From assembly GCA_937951615.1 (NCBI GenBank), contig CALFBH010000031.1, positions 62,001-126,000 of the forward strand: DNA of 64,000 nucleotides, written 5' to 3'. The position numbers were made by a program, and so were the translations under genes. How positions within the stretch are numbered: position 1 is the stretch's first letter; every line of letters begins with the position of its first letter. The notes under the pieces were generated by a model. That model saw only the letters and a list, made by a program, of their open reading frames with translations. It had not been told where the DNA came from and did not search any database. Shown in pieces: positions 41,869-51,134 of the stretch. This stretch comes from an uncultured Saprospiraceae bacterium. GTDB taxonomy: Bacteria; Bacteroidota; Bacteroidia; Chitinophagales; Saprospiraceae.

Positions 41869-41950
41869 CGTGTTGTGGTGTTGATGTGTTGTGGTGTTGA
41901 TGTATGTGCTATAAACGACAACACATCAATACTCCAACACGACAACACAA
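41869..41950. repeat. Inverted GTGTTGATG / CATCAACAC element without palindrome core
   Basis: The left arm 41869-41903 (GTGTTGTGGTGTTGATG words) is followed by a 13-base loop and the inverted right arm 41917-41950 (ACAACACATCAATACTCC words). It begins eight bases upstream of the beta-subunit start codon and ends at the TetR stop codon. Confidence 0.7.
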
Positions 41951-41951
41951 T

Positions 41952-42605
41952 TCAAAAAGAAATCAAATCTACTTCAAATGGCTCGCCTAGGTTTTCATAA
42001 TAGGCTTCGCCAAAGAAGGTTTTAAAAGAGTCAATGCCTTTTGGGGTAAAGTGGGGAATGAGGATGCTCCAAACCATTTTTTCGGCATCTTCGGTCGTTT
42101 TTTCACCTCTGATGACTTGTTGGGGCAACCAGAAAAACATCAGCATCCAGGAAATGAAGGCAATGTTGTGGTACATGCCGGGCGCGGGTTCGGGCTGCAT
42201 ATTTTCCATTTTTATCGAAAAAGCAATCGCTGCTTTATTGTCCATGATGGTTTGTGCAGTCATTTCCCGAAATTTCTTTTTGATGGTCGGATGATTGAGG
42301 ACATGGGTATCGAGAAAGATAAAGGCATATTCTTTTTGAAAACGATAGTATAACTGGATTTCATTATGCAAATTCTCAAAGGAAGGAAACTGTCGGGACT
42401 TGCTGCGCTCTGCTTCTATTTTTGTCCACATGACTTCTGCAATGGCTTCCAGTAAAGCTGTTTTGTCTTTGAAATGGTAGGTTAGATTGCCACGACTGAT
42501 GCCTATGTTTTGCGCCAGTTCGTGCAAAGACACCGCCCCAAAGCCGTTTTTATTGAAGTATATTCTGGCTGCTGTCGTAATCTTATTTCTGGTGTCTTTT
42601 TTCAT
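41952..42605 (-). CDS. TetR family transcriptional regulator
   Basis: The 217-residue protein has an N-terminal TetR helix-turn-helix: KITTAARIYFNKNGFGAVSL, then HELAQNIGISRGNLTYHFKD. The variable helical C-terminal domain would bind a ligand, perhaps an acyl-CoA given the downstream genes. I start at ATG 42605. A 16+2-base inverted repeat 23 bases upstream is a good candidate for its own operator. It likely controls the carboxylase/dehydrogenase cluster, although no second copy of the operator was seen. Confidence 0.9.
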   Translation of the reverse strand: MKKDTRNKITTAARIYFNKNGFGAVSLHELAQNIGISRGNLTYHFKDKTALLEAIAEVMWTKIEAERSKSRQFPSFENLHNEIQLYYRFQKEYAFIFLDTHVLNHPTIKKKFREMTAQTIMDNKAAIAFSIKMENMQPEPAPGMYHNIAFISWMLMFFWLPQQVIRGEKTTEDAEKMVWSILIPHFTPKGIDSFKTFFGEAYYENLGEPFEVDLISF

Positions 42606-42627
42606 TTTATTAAAATCGACTATAAAG

Positions 42628-42645
42628 TTAGTCAATTTTGACTAA
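42628..42645. promoter_or_regulatory. Candidate TetR operator TTAGTCAA-TT-TTGACTAA
   Basis: A perfect 8-bp inverted repeat with a 2-bp spacer lies just upstream of the TetR start codon and overlaps a possible -7 box (TAACTTTA, minus strand). Its position and size fit an autoregulatory TetR site. Confidence 0.55.
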
Positions 42646-42772
42646 AATGCAAAATCTGATTGATTTCAGACCTGACAGGCTTGGAATCGACCAGGTTAAA
42701 TTTGCTATATTTTGGCTGGCTATATTTTTTATACCCAGCTAAAAGTGATTATTTTTTTAACAAAATCAAACC

Positions 42773-44221
42773 ATGAAAGAGTTATTTTTTGGACGAAAAC
42801 AAGAAATAAAAATACTCAATAAGGCTTTGCAGTCAGATCATGCAGAGTTGATCGCTGTTATTGGCCGGCGTAGAGTTGGGAAGACTTTTCTGATTCGTTC
42901 TGCTTACAAAGGGAAGATTGATTTTGAAATGACAGGCATTCAGAAAGGGACACTGCAAGAGCAATTGCAGCATTTCACCAATCGGCTTAATTTTCACATT
43001 AAGCCTGTACTTCCTTATGCCGTACCGTCCAATTGGCTGGAAGCTTTTCAGATGTTGACGATATATTTTGACCATCTGGATTCCAAAGAAAAAATTGTCT
43101 TTTTTTTTGATGAATTGCCCTGGATTGCGACTAAGCGTTCCGGTTTTCTAAAAGCATTTGGAGTATTTTGGAATACCTGGGCTTCGCAAAATAATGTTGT
43201 GATTGTTATCTGCGGTTCGGCAGCGTCCTGGATGATACAGAAGGTGGTCAGGGACAAAGGCGGGTTACACAATCGGATCACCAGAAGAATTGAGCTTTCG
43301 CCCTTCGATCTAGCGGAAACAAAAGCCTATTTAAAAGCAAAAAAATACAATTTCGACCATTATCAGATTATTCAATTGTACATGGCGATGGGTGGTATTC
43401 CACATTATTTGAAAGAAATCGAAGGCGGACAAAGCGCAGCACAAAATATAGATCGTATCTTTTTTTCCAAAAGCGGTTTTCTGAAAGAAGAATTTGATTT
43501 GTTGTATCCTGCCTTGTTTGAAAATGCAGAAACGCACATTAAAATCATCAAAATTCTGGCAGAAAAATGGAAGGGATTGACTAGAAAAGAGCTGATAAAA
43601 GCGGGTAAATTTCCCAATGGCGGCACACTGACCAAAACGATTGAAGAATTGGTACATGCTGGTTTTATTGCGCCATTTTACACTTTTGGAAAAAAGAAAA
43701 ATGGCCTTCATTATAGGTTGATAGATGAATATTCTATTTTTTATTTAAAATTTCTTCATAACAAAAGATTGGAAGAACGTGGGATGTGGAAAAAATTTAG
43801 CCAGACTCAAACGTACAAAATATGGACTGGCTTTGCCTTTGAAAATATTTGCCTAAAACACCTTGCTCAAATAAAAAAAGCCCTCAACATTTCGGGTGTT
43901 TATACCGAAACATCAATTTATCGGAAGACGGGAAACAAAGAACATTCCGGCGTACAAATAGATTTACTGATTGATAGAAACGACCACATTATCAACTTAT
44001 TAGAGCTTAAATTCTATAATACAGATTTTATCGTGTCAAAGTCTTATGCTAAAGAATTGAGTCAGAAAATGGAAATTTTCAGGCAACAAACAAAAACCAA
44101 AAAACAACTTTTCTGGACACTGCTCACCACCTTTGGTTTAGAAAAAAATGAACATAGCCTTGGGCTGCTTGACCAGACTCTGACTATGGATGTGCTTTTT
44201 GAGGAAGAAACTGAAGACTGA
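42773..44221 (+). CDS. Archaeal-type AAA ATPase with DUF234 nuclease-like domain
   Basis: The 482-residue protein begins with FFGRKQEIKILNKAL and Walker A GRRRVGKTFLI. The P-loop ATPase half (1 to about 230) has Walker B FFFDELPWIA, then a winged helix (about 270-330). The C-terminal DUF234 part (about 340-460) has a PD-(D/E)xK-like pattern HSGVQIDLLIDRN followed by LLELKFYNTD. Family members are common in Bacteroidota and archaea. A role as a mobile or defence-associated nuclease-ATPase has been suggested but is not proven. It ends seven bases from the convergent T9SS gene. Confidence 0.88.
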   Translation: MKELFFGRKQEIKILNKALQSDHAELIAVIGRRRVGKTFLIRSAYKGKIDFEMTGIQKGTLQEQLQHFTNRLNFHIKPVLPYAVPSNWLEAFQMLTIYFDHLDSKEKIVFFFDELPWIATKRSGFLKAFGVFWNTWASQNNVVIVICGSAASWMIQKVVRDKGGLHNRITRRIELSPFDLAETKAYLKAKKYNFDHYQIIQLYMAMGGIPHYLKEIEGGQSAAQNIDRIFFSKSGFLKEEFDLLYPALFENAETHIKIIKILAEKWKGLTRKELIKAGKFPNGGTLTKTIEELVHAGFIAPFYTFGKKKNGLHYRLIDEYSIFYLKFLHNKRLEERGMWKKFSQTQTYKIWTGFAFENICLKHLAQIKKALNISGVYTETSIYRKTGNKEHSGVQIDLLIDRNDHIINLLELKFYNTDFIVSKSYAKELSQKMEIFRQQTKTKKQLFWTLLTTFGLEKNEHSLGLLDQTLTMDVLFEEETED

Positions 44222-44228
44222 TAATCTA

Positions 44229-45782
44229 TCATTTCATCACCACAAATTTCCGACTCATCACTTGCCCATCCGCCTTCAAATTACAAAAATACTGCCCCGC
44301 AGGAAACTGATTGGTAGAAATAACAACCTGGTCTTCGGACTGCACTAAAACCTTTGAATACACCTGCCTACCCCTCAGGTCTGTAATACTAAGTGACAAT
44401 TCCTGATAGGATTGCAATATATCATATTGTAGCGTGATATACTCATTTGCAGGATTTGGAAAGAGCAACATTTGAGCTATATCTGGTGTTGGCTCTTCTA
44501 TGGGTACAGGATCGTTTAGGTGGCAGTCAGGTTCTAGGCAGCCGTATTCATCTACCTTGACGACGAAGCCTGTTTGCGTAAATTCTGGAAATACGCTACC
44601 CGGATTTATGTATGCTGCCCCTGCACAAATAAAGCCACTATCAGTAGTTTGTGTTATACCTTTTATGCGTATATAGGCGTTAGCGTCGGGGACTTCGAGA
44701 AAGTCAGGGGTAACTTCTCTGGCCCAGATTACTTCTGCATCTTGCGTTAGCTTTATGATTTGATCTTTTCCTGTAATTACAATGTTATCGTCAGATATCT
44801 TTATGATTTGAGTAAGTTGGTATTTTACCTCATCTATATCCCAGAGGTCTATTGCTGACTGTATGTTTTTTTCCCAGAGTTTAGTCCCGTCAGGAGCTAT
44901 TTTTGCAAACCATATCGTGGCGTCCGGATTGGTTTGATAAGAAATGTTGACATTTCCTGTTCGAGTGTGATTGTCTGTCCAGACACAAAGATAATTACTG
45001 TCATCCGTAGGAATGCTCAGTAAATATTCGGAAGTGTAAGGGAAGCCTATGCCTCCAGGGTATATTTGCCATTGTTGTGTACCGAGACTGTCCCTTTTGA
45101 TAATTGTCGATATCGTGTGGTTATATGATTGCCATATATCACGTTTTTCGTCACTTATAAATAAATAACCACCATCATAAGCGGGAATAATATGGCGAGG
45201 TTCCATATGGCAATAAACGCCACAGGAATAGCTTTGTTCCCAGATAATATTTCCATCAAAGTCAGCTTTTGATGCAATTAAATTTAAAGTACCATTGAAA
45301 CTTCCAATAGCAGCATAAATTGTATGACTATTTTCACTTAAACCTGCACGAAACTGTGTAGGACAATTGCAGGAACTATTATAAAACCAGCTATCATTTA
45401 GGTATTCTGTAAAGTCATTATTGAATTTTAATTGCGTAGCTGTTGCCGTCCAGGGGTCTGATTCGTAAATAGAAGTTGCACCAATGGTCATATTTCCAGC
45501 ATCTATGCTGTTAATAGTTTGTGAATTAACAAATTCTGTACTACTGGTGGAATCCAGCTTAAAAGTCCAGTTATCAAGAGAATCTCCCTGCTTACTAAGT
45601 TTAGTAAACTGTATATGATTTTCATAAGGAGCAGTAGAGCCAAGTCCCACAGATAAAAAACAAGAATCATATTCTATCGCCTTTTCACTACGCCATCCTT
45701 CCACAAAAGTAAAAAATCGCTCTTGTGCATAGGAAGAGCTATAGCAAATCAATATCAAAAATAATGTGTAATTTTTTTTCAT
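44229..45782 (-). CDS. T9SS type A sorting domain-containing secreted protein
   Basis: The protein is about 517 residues with a signal peptide (LFLILICYSSSYAQE). The body of beta-propeller-like repeats contains many W and D turns (WEQSYSCGVYCHMEP, IVITGKDQIIKLTQ). The C-terminal sorting domain of about 80 residues runs LLFPNPANEYITLQYDI to SRKFVVMK. It should be exported through the type IX system, and the function is unknown. I start at ATG 45782; the upstream GTG frame overlaps a strong hairpin. Confidence 0.85.
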   Translation of the reverse strand: MKKNYTLFLILICYSSSYAQERFFTFVEGWRSEKAIEYDSCFLSVGLGSTAPYENHIQFTKLSKQGDSLDNWTFKLDSTSSTEFVNSQTINSIDAGNMTIGATSIYESDPWTATATQLKFNNDFTEYLNDSWFYNSSCNCPTQFRAGLSENSHTIYAAIGSFNGTLNLIASKADFDGNIIWEQSYSCGVYCHMEPRHIIPAYDGGYLFISDEKRDIWQSYNHTISTIIKRDSLGTQQWQIYPGGIGFPYTSEYLLSIPTDDSNYLCVWTDNHTRTGNVNISYQTNPDATIWFAKIAPDGTKLWEKNIQSAIDLWDIDEVKYQLTQIIKISDDNIVITGKDQIIKLTQDAEVIWAREVTPDFLEVPDANAYIRIKGITQTTDSGFICAGAAYINPGSVFPEFTQTGFVVKVDEYGCLEPDCHLNDPVPIEEPTPDIAQMLLFPNPANEYITLQYDILQSYQELSLSITDLRGRQVYSKVLVQSEDQVVISTNQFPAGQYFCNLKADGQVMSRKFVVMK

Positions 45783-45795
45783 GGTTGAAATATTC

Positions 45796-45825
45796 ACCCG
45801 ACCACTTCACTAAAAGTGGTCGGGT
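45796..45825 (-). terminator. Strong intercistronic hairpin (12-bp stem)
   Basis: ACCCGACCACTT (45796-45807) and AAGTGGTCGGGT (45814-45825) pair perfectly around CACTAA. It lies between two co-directional T9SS genes and has no U-tract, so it may be an mRNA-stabilising or attenuating structure rather than a true terminator. Confidence 0.55.
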
Positions 45826-45838
45826 AAGGTAAAAAATA

Positions 45839-48800
45839 CTATTTTACAAGAACAAATTTTTCTGTCTTAATAATAGTATTGTTAATTTTTATATAACAAA
45901 AGTATTGCCCTGTAGGTAAATGATCTGCGGGAACAATAATCTGGTCTTGCCGATAATCCAGTTGTTTTTTATAAACCACATCGCCATTTATATCACTTAC
46001 CTCAAGATACAGGTTTTCCGCATCTTTGGCAACAGCGTATTCAATGGTAAAGTACTGTCGCGCAGGGTTGGGATAAATTTTCAATATATCCTCACTAATT
46101 TGTATTAGTGTTTCTTCTTCCATTATTCTGCGTTCCTCTATGGGCGGACTCGGCAAATAAACTGGTTCATCGTATTCATGCCCATTCATAGCCAGTATGG
46201 TCATTGCCTTGCCTGATGTAATATTTTGTTGTTCAACATAGGCTTCTAAACTTATAATATCAGTTTCATCAAGGGTAATAAGGTTCTTACCAGCTTGTTT
46301 CCAGCTCTGCAAGAGGCTGCGAAAACTAATATAATCAGCATGATCATCTGCCTGTTTTTCAGTTAAATCTCTTTGACCAATAGCATCCAATACTTCATCG
46401 GCAAGTGCCGTTTCTCCTCGTGCATCATGTAATGCAGCCAGACGGTATTCAAAACCAATATCTCCGGTATTGGACAGGAAATTTATCATCTCTTCGGTAC
46501 GGTCAATGCTGTCGGAAGCCAGTAAACGAACGCCCTGATGAATAGCCTGATCGCGTTCGTTTTTGTGTCGGGCAGCTTCCAGTTCCATCTGTTCTTTGGC
46601 AGAAGTGATGGTCATGCCCATATTGATTTGCTGTCGCATATATTCCGGCAACTGTACGGTACGTTCATCCAGATTTTGCTGGATAGCCTCTGATTTGGCT
46701 GCCTGTGGACTGGAAGCTAACATGTCGCGTATCATACCTGTCGTAAATCCGGTTTCTTTTTTACTGATTTGTCTGAGTACAGTATCTGATACAAAGGATT
46801 CTTTTTGCAGCACATCTTGATAAATGGAATAAGCACTTTGGAATGTTGCATTTTCTACGTCTTCCTTGAGTTCTTCCGTTTCGCCGCCATCTATCAGCGT
46901 TTGTAAATCGGTTTTAATTTGTTCGTACACTTCCCCTTTGGTTGTCTTAATGTTTTCAAGTTCTCCCAGAGTCAGACCGCTAAGACCACCGCTGGCTAAA
47001 TTGTCGGGACATGTAGAACTGTCAAATGGAACAGGGTTAGTTCCATCGATAGAGACGCTTCCCTGATATATTGTTGGTTTAACACGGCTATTATTAGCAG
47101 TACTGTGATGGATATAAGTTAGCTGCGATATACCAGGGTCATTAGAAATATGACTCCATGTTGCTGTTGGATTATAGCTAAATAGATTGGCGGGCAAATC
47201 CTGAATAGGCTTGATGCCGAGTGCTGTACCTGTGGGGGCAGGATTGTTCAAATCCTGCACAATAAACATATCGTGCCTTGAGCTGGCAAAGTCGTTGCAT
47301 CTGAATTCTAATCCTGAAGCTTCATCATCTGCAATATCTTGGCGATTATACCCTATAGCCTCTACCGCGACTATAAAGTCGCTAAAGTTATTGCGATAGA
47401 TGAGTTCTCCATCCCCGTGTTTGTTCCTGACGACTATACCTGCATAGACATCTGTCGGGAAAATGCCGCCACTTAAAGGGTTTTCTACTCCAAAAGTATT
47501 ATTTTCTGCGCTATATCCTCTACTGGCATCTAAATATAGCCCGTAAGAGGATACTTTAGGCATTGGGGCTCTTTTTACGAGAAAGTTATTTGATTGGACT
47601 ATTCCATCATCATTGTCATTTAGATAAATGCCATGCCAGCATTCAAATTCAGAATTTTTGACACTGATATTAAAGCTCTCCCTGTCCCCATAAGACCTAA
47701 TGCCGTAATTGAGATTTACGAATTTCGTGGGTACTCCGTCACAGGAAGGTGGAGGCGGCCAAGGCTGCCCAATGCCATTACATTTTTCATTTACCCGAAA
47801 GCTGGCCTGTTTAGACCTAATGCCTATTTTATCAGAAGGCATCTCATTCGCAGCAATATCCGACCCTATTCCCGAACGTATATCCTCAAACTCACAACCT
47901 TTGAAATATACCCCGTGTACATCCCACATGGTGACGAATGGTTTTATTGTGCTAAAACGGTATTCATCAGTAATGTTGAAATCGCATAAAATAAAGCCAG
48001 AGATATTATTCACTTCAGTCCCGGATAGGCTCTTATTATAATACTGTAGAAATTCTACATCCCGTTTGTTGTTGCGGAAAGTTGTATTGGACGCCGTAAC
48101 AATGCCACCAGTTGTAGCTTGAAACCAGGCAGTACCCGTTCTTGATTTGGTGGCAATCGCGTCATGGGCGTTTTCTATGACAGCGTTGCTGAGATATACT
48201 CTCCCCTGATTGATCGTGGGAATTTGAGGCGCATTAAAATTGCCTTCGATATAGATGCCTGCCCAGGTCTGGTCACAAGGGGCAGTAATTGTGCCGTCTA
48301 TGACCTCTAGTACGCCTCCTGGTTCTACTATAATCGCTGTTCTATCTCCTTCTCCGTCAGCTCCTTTTCCTGACATATAAAGGGTGGTTTTGACCGTAAG
48401 CTTTGCTCCATCTCTGACTATAATATCATTGTGGGCGTACATGGCTGGTCCTGCTGACCATACACGGTTTTCATCGGTATTTATAATGATGGCATTGGCT
48501 TCATCTTCATACAATGGTGAAGAGAAAACGCCTCGTCCGAATGTGGAAGCATATAATTTTTTTTCACAATGATTGATTTTCAAATCGGTAACGATGGCAG
48601 GTGGTAAGCCCATGTTGAAGCATTGCCAGCCAGCCTCAGGATTGTCTTCTGAATCATAAGTGTTTGGATTGTAAGTCTTGGGGTCGTACCTGTAAACACC
48701 TACATCTGTACCAGCATAGATAACCCCAGACTCATCTTCTCTTATAAAAGTATTTACAGGAATAGGAGGTAAGCCATTAGATATATCATTATAAGTACAA

Positions 48801-49543
48801 TTATTATTGTCGCAATAGACCTCTAATACACGTTTTATTCCATTATTGATAGTAGGTGTACCAGTATAGTTGAAGGAACCAGATCCTACCCAGAAATGAT
48901 TGGGGTCTTCGGGGTCAACCACTATATGATTAACCTGATGCGGTGGTCCTGTAGTCTGAGAACCGCCATCATTATTGATCCATGTATTGGTTATAACCCA
49001 ACTCAATCCAGTATCTGTAGACTTGTAAACCTCACCGTTAATCGAAAAATAAATAATATTGGGATTTGATGGAGATACTCCATATGCAAGAACTTCTCCA
49101 CTACCAATATCGGGACTGCACTGACTTCTTGGATTTCCGTTAGAATCATATTGTCTGAACAGACGTTTCTTTGCGACGAATAAGGAGTCACTTGCTTTAG
49201 GATGTTGTTGTATAATGAGTCCCAAAAAGCTATCGCCCCCCGTTGAAACGCTGTATGTACAGCCATTATTGTTTGTTACTGGAATTGTAGCTATATTTGA
49301 AAAACTGGAACCACCGGTTACTGATTTATAGACTCTGGGATTAAGCCTTGCATAGATTACATCTGAATCGCTCCAATCTATAACGGTAGCTCCACCGTCT
49401 CCACCTACTTCCTGTTCCCACTGCGGATTAGCATTTATATCATATACAAAAGTACCATTGTCCTGAGTACCACCAGCCCAAAAATTCTTTTTATCGGAGG
49501 GGACGTCCATATAAAAAAAATTCAGCAATACATAGTTCTTCAC
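45839..49543 (-). CDS. Large secreted T9SS protein, C-terminal part after a frameshift
   Basis: This reading frame of 1234 residues lacks its own signal peptide. It starts with the continuation of a sortilin/BNR-type propeller (FWAGGTQDNGTFVYD, VYRYDPKTYNPN). A right-handed beta-helix region follows (about 370-800; GGVLEVIDGTITAPCDQTWA), then a helical stretch (about 850-1090) and a T9SS sorting domain (YPNPARQYFTIEYAV to EKFVLVK). The N-terminal part is the adjacent frame at 49491-51134, joined across an A8 run. The intact protein would be about 1770 residues. Confidence 0.8.
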   Translation of the reverse strand: MKNYVLLNFFYMDVPSDKKNFWAGGTQDNGTFVYDINANPQWEQEVGGDGGATVIDWSDSDVIYARLNPRVYKSVTGGSSFSNIATIPVTNNNGCTYSVSTGGDSFLGLIIQQHPKASDSLFVAKKRLFRQYDSNGNPRSQCSPDIGSGEVLAYGVSPSNPNIIYFSINGEVYKSTDTGLSWVITNTWINNDGGSQTTGPPHQVNHIVVDPEDPNHFWVGSGSFNYTGTPTINNGIKRVLEVYCDNNNCTYNDISNGLPPIPVNTFIREDESGVIYAGTDVGVYRYDPKTYNPNTYDSEDNPEAGWQCFNMGLPPAIVTDLKINHCEKKLYASTFGRGVFSSPLYEDEANAIIINTDENRVWSAGPAMYAHNDIIVRDGAKLTVKTTLYMSGKGADGEGDRTAIIVEPGGVLEVIDGTITAPCDQTWAGIYIEGNFNAPQIPTINQGRVYLSNAVIENAHDAIATKSRTGTAWFQATTGGIVTASNTTFRNNKRDVEFLQYYNKSLSGTEVNNISGFILCDFNITDEYRFSTIKPFVTMWDVHGVYFKGCEFEDIRSGIGSDIAANEMPSDKIGIRSKQASFRVNEKCNGIGQPWPPPPSCDGVPTKFVNLNYGIRSYGDRESFNISVKNSEFECWHGIYLNDNDDGIVQSNNFLVKRAPMPKVSSYGLYLDASRGYSAENNTFGVENPLSGGIFPTDVYAGIVVRNKHGDGELIYRNNFSDFIVAVEAIGYNRQDIADDEASGLEFRCNDFASSRHDMFIVQDLNNPAPTGTALGIKPIQDLPANLFSYNPTATWSHISNDPGISQLTYIHHSTANNSRVKPTIYQGSVSIDGTNPVPFDSSTCPDNLASGGLSGLTLGELENIKTTKGEVYEQIKTDLQTLIDGGETEELKEDVENATFQSAYSIYQDVLQKESFVSDTVLRQISKKETGFTTGMIRDMLASSPQAAKSEAIQQNLDERTVQLPEYMRQQINMGMTITSAKEQMELEAARHKNERDQAIHQGVRLLASDSIDRTEEMINFLSNTGDIGFEYRLAALHDARGETALADEVLDAIGQRDLTEKQADDHADYISFRSLLQSWKQAGKNLITLDETDIISLEAYVEQQNITSGKAMTILAMNGHEYDEPVYLPSPPIEERRIMEEETLIQISEDILKIYPNPARQYFTIEYAVAKDAENLYLEVSDINGDVVYKKQLDYRQDQIIVPADHLPTGQYFCYIKINNTIIKTEKFVLVK

Positions 49544-51134
49544 TTAATGAAGACAGTACTCCATCTGTATTGTTAATATTAATCCAATCATCATTACCGT
49601 CGGTAACCTGCAAATTTCCACTTCCATCTATACCAGTAGCAATGCTTATTCCACCGTCCGTTCCAATTACTAATTGGTCACCAATTCCCTCACTCATTGA
49701 GGTCAATAAATGTATTGCTCTTATATCTGCATGATTTATTCCACTGTAATTAGTTATTGTGCCTAGTGTTTGGACTTGATTTGGGGTAGGCGTCAAAGCG
49801 TTGGTGATTTTTGTCGTCTGAGTGCCTCCAAAATATATTATGTCAGCATCCACATCGTTTACTTCAAAGGGAGCAAAATTATTGTCGGGACCTTTATTAT
49901 TAGCTGGACTTCCTGCAAAATCAAGCCTTTTAAGTAATGTCCAACATGGTGTTGTATCTACAATACAACTCGGTGTATAATTAAATTTATATAGTGCTTT
50001 TTCAGAAGAAGGAAACCCTCCGTCATCATAAATAACAAAAAGATCAAGTGGCTCTGCGGCAGATACTGCAATAAAGCATCTTTTAACACCGGGGTTTCCA
50101 TATAGGGGGAGAGATAGTTCCTGCCAGCTATCTCCACCGTCCTGACTGACTTGTATAATGGGTAAGTTATTACAGTCGCTATTTTCATTAGCTATATTGT
50201 ACATCGCGGTAAATACTATATTTGAGTTTCCGGGTAATACCACAGTTTTCCTGAACTCGTATGCGTTGAAAGTATTTGTACAAGTAATACTGGGGTCAGA
50301 AGAAAGAGGAGGTGTGTACTGTAGATGATCAAGAACAGGAGTCCAATTATCTCCACCATCTACTGTTTTGTATATTTTCTCTGAACCCGACGCATATATG
50401 ACATCAGGATTATTTGGATCCATTTCCAAGTCATGTATAGCCTCTCCCCATACCGGACTCCAGGAAATCCCCGTTGGGAAAGTAAAAGTATCTCCTCCGT
50501 CAGTAGATTTTAGCACTCCTATTCCCCAATTGTGCTTTGAGCCGGTAGCCACGTATATTGTTTCTATGTTCGGGTCAGGATGTCCAATAATATCAGTGAT
50601 TCCCAAATATGGGACTCGAATTCCGTCAGTTAAACATCGCCATGTGTTTCCTCCATTTTCTGTTTTCCATAGACCGCCCGCATGGGAACCTGCATAAACT
50701 ACATCGAGGGATGGCTCTGCGTAAACACTTTCAATCCTCCCTGCCCATTGGTCATCAACAAAAGGTCCACCTAACACCCACTCTCCTCCTGTTTCACAAT
50801 ATGAATCTGTACTTGATGGAATTGCCCCAGAACCGGCTTGATTACCAGGTGCTGTTATTTGTCCCATTACGTCGAAATAAGATTGGTAACCCCCATTGCC
50901 ATCTATTCGTGAGTTCCAAAACTTTGTCCACCTTCCATAATTTTTCCCAAAATGACGAGACGGGTTTGAAGCGGTGTCCACATAGTTTTCTACTTGGGAC
51001 ATAATTGAATCGTAAGGAAAGGAAAGCGACAGCATAGCGGATAGGATATTATCTTCTGTACTGTTATTTTGTGCCGATACGCCACTCATAAATAACGACG
51101 TCAGCAATACAAATAATAAAACGATGCGTTTCAT
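49491..51134 (-). CDS. Large secreted T9SS protein, N-terminal part before a frameshift
   Basis: The frame is about 547 residues with a signal peptide (MKRIVLLFVLLTSLFMSGVSAQ). Sortilin/BNR-type propeller blades follow with repeated Asp-box turns (TENGGNTWRC, TVDGGDNWTP, SQDGGDSWQE). The frame ends prematurely after ELCIAEFF within an eight-base homopolymer (49513-49520), and the next frame continues with YMDVPSDKKNFWAGGTQDNG, which is the expected propeller sequence. One base fewer would restore a single gene 45839-51134. Confidence 0.8.
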   Translation of the reverse strand: MKRIVLLFVLLTSLFMSGVSAQNNSTEDNILSAMLSLSFPYDSIMSQVENYVDTASNPSRHFGKNYGRWTKFWNSRIDGNGGYQSYFDVMGQITAPGNQAGSGAIPSSTDSYCETGGEWVLGGPFVDDQWAGRIESVYAEPSLDVVYAGSHAGGLWKTENGGNTWRCLTDGIRVPYLGITDIIGHPDPNIETIYVATGSKHNWGIGVLKSTDGGDTFTFPTGISWSPVWGEAIHDLEMDPNNPDVIYASGSEKIYKTVDGGDNWTPVLDHLQYTPPLSSDPSITCTNTFNAYEFRKTVVLPGNSNIVFTAMYNIANENSDCNNLPIIQVSQDGGDSWQELSLPLYGNPGVKRCFIAVSAAEPLDLFVIYDDGGFPSSEKALYKFNYTPSCIVDTTPCWTLLKRLDFAGSPANNKGPDNNFAPFEVNDVDADIIYFGGTQTTKITNALTPTPNQVQTLGTITNYSGINHADIRAIHLLTSMSEGIGDQLVIGTDGGISIATGIDGSGNLQVTDGNDDWININNTDGVLSSLSEELCIAEFFLYGRPLR

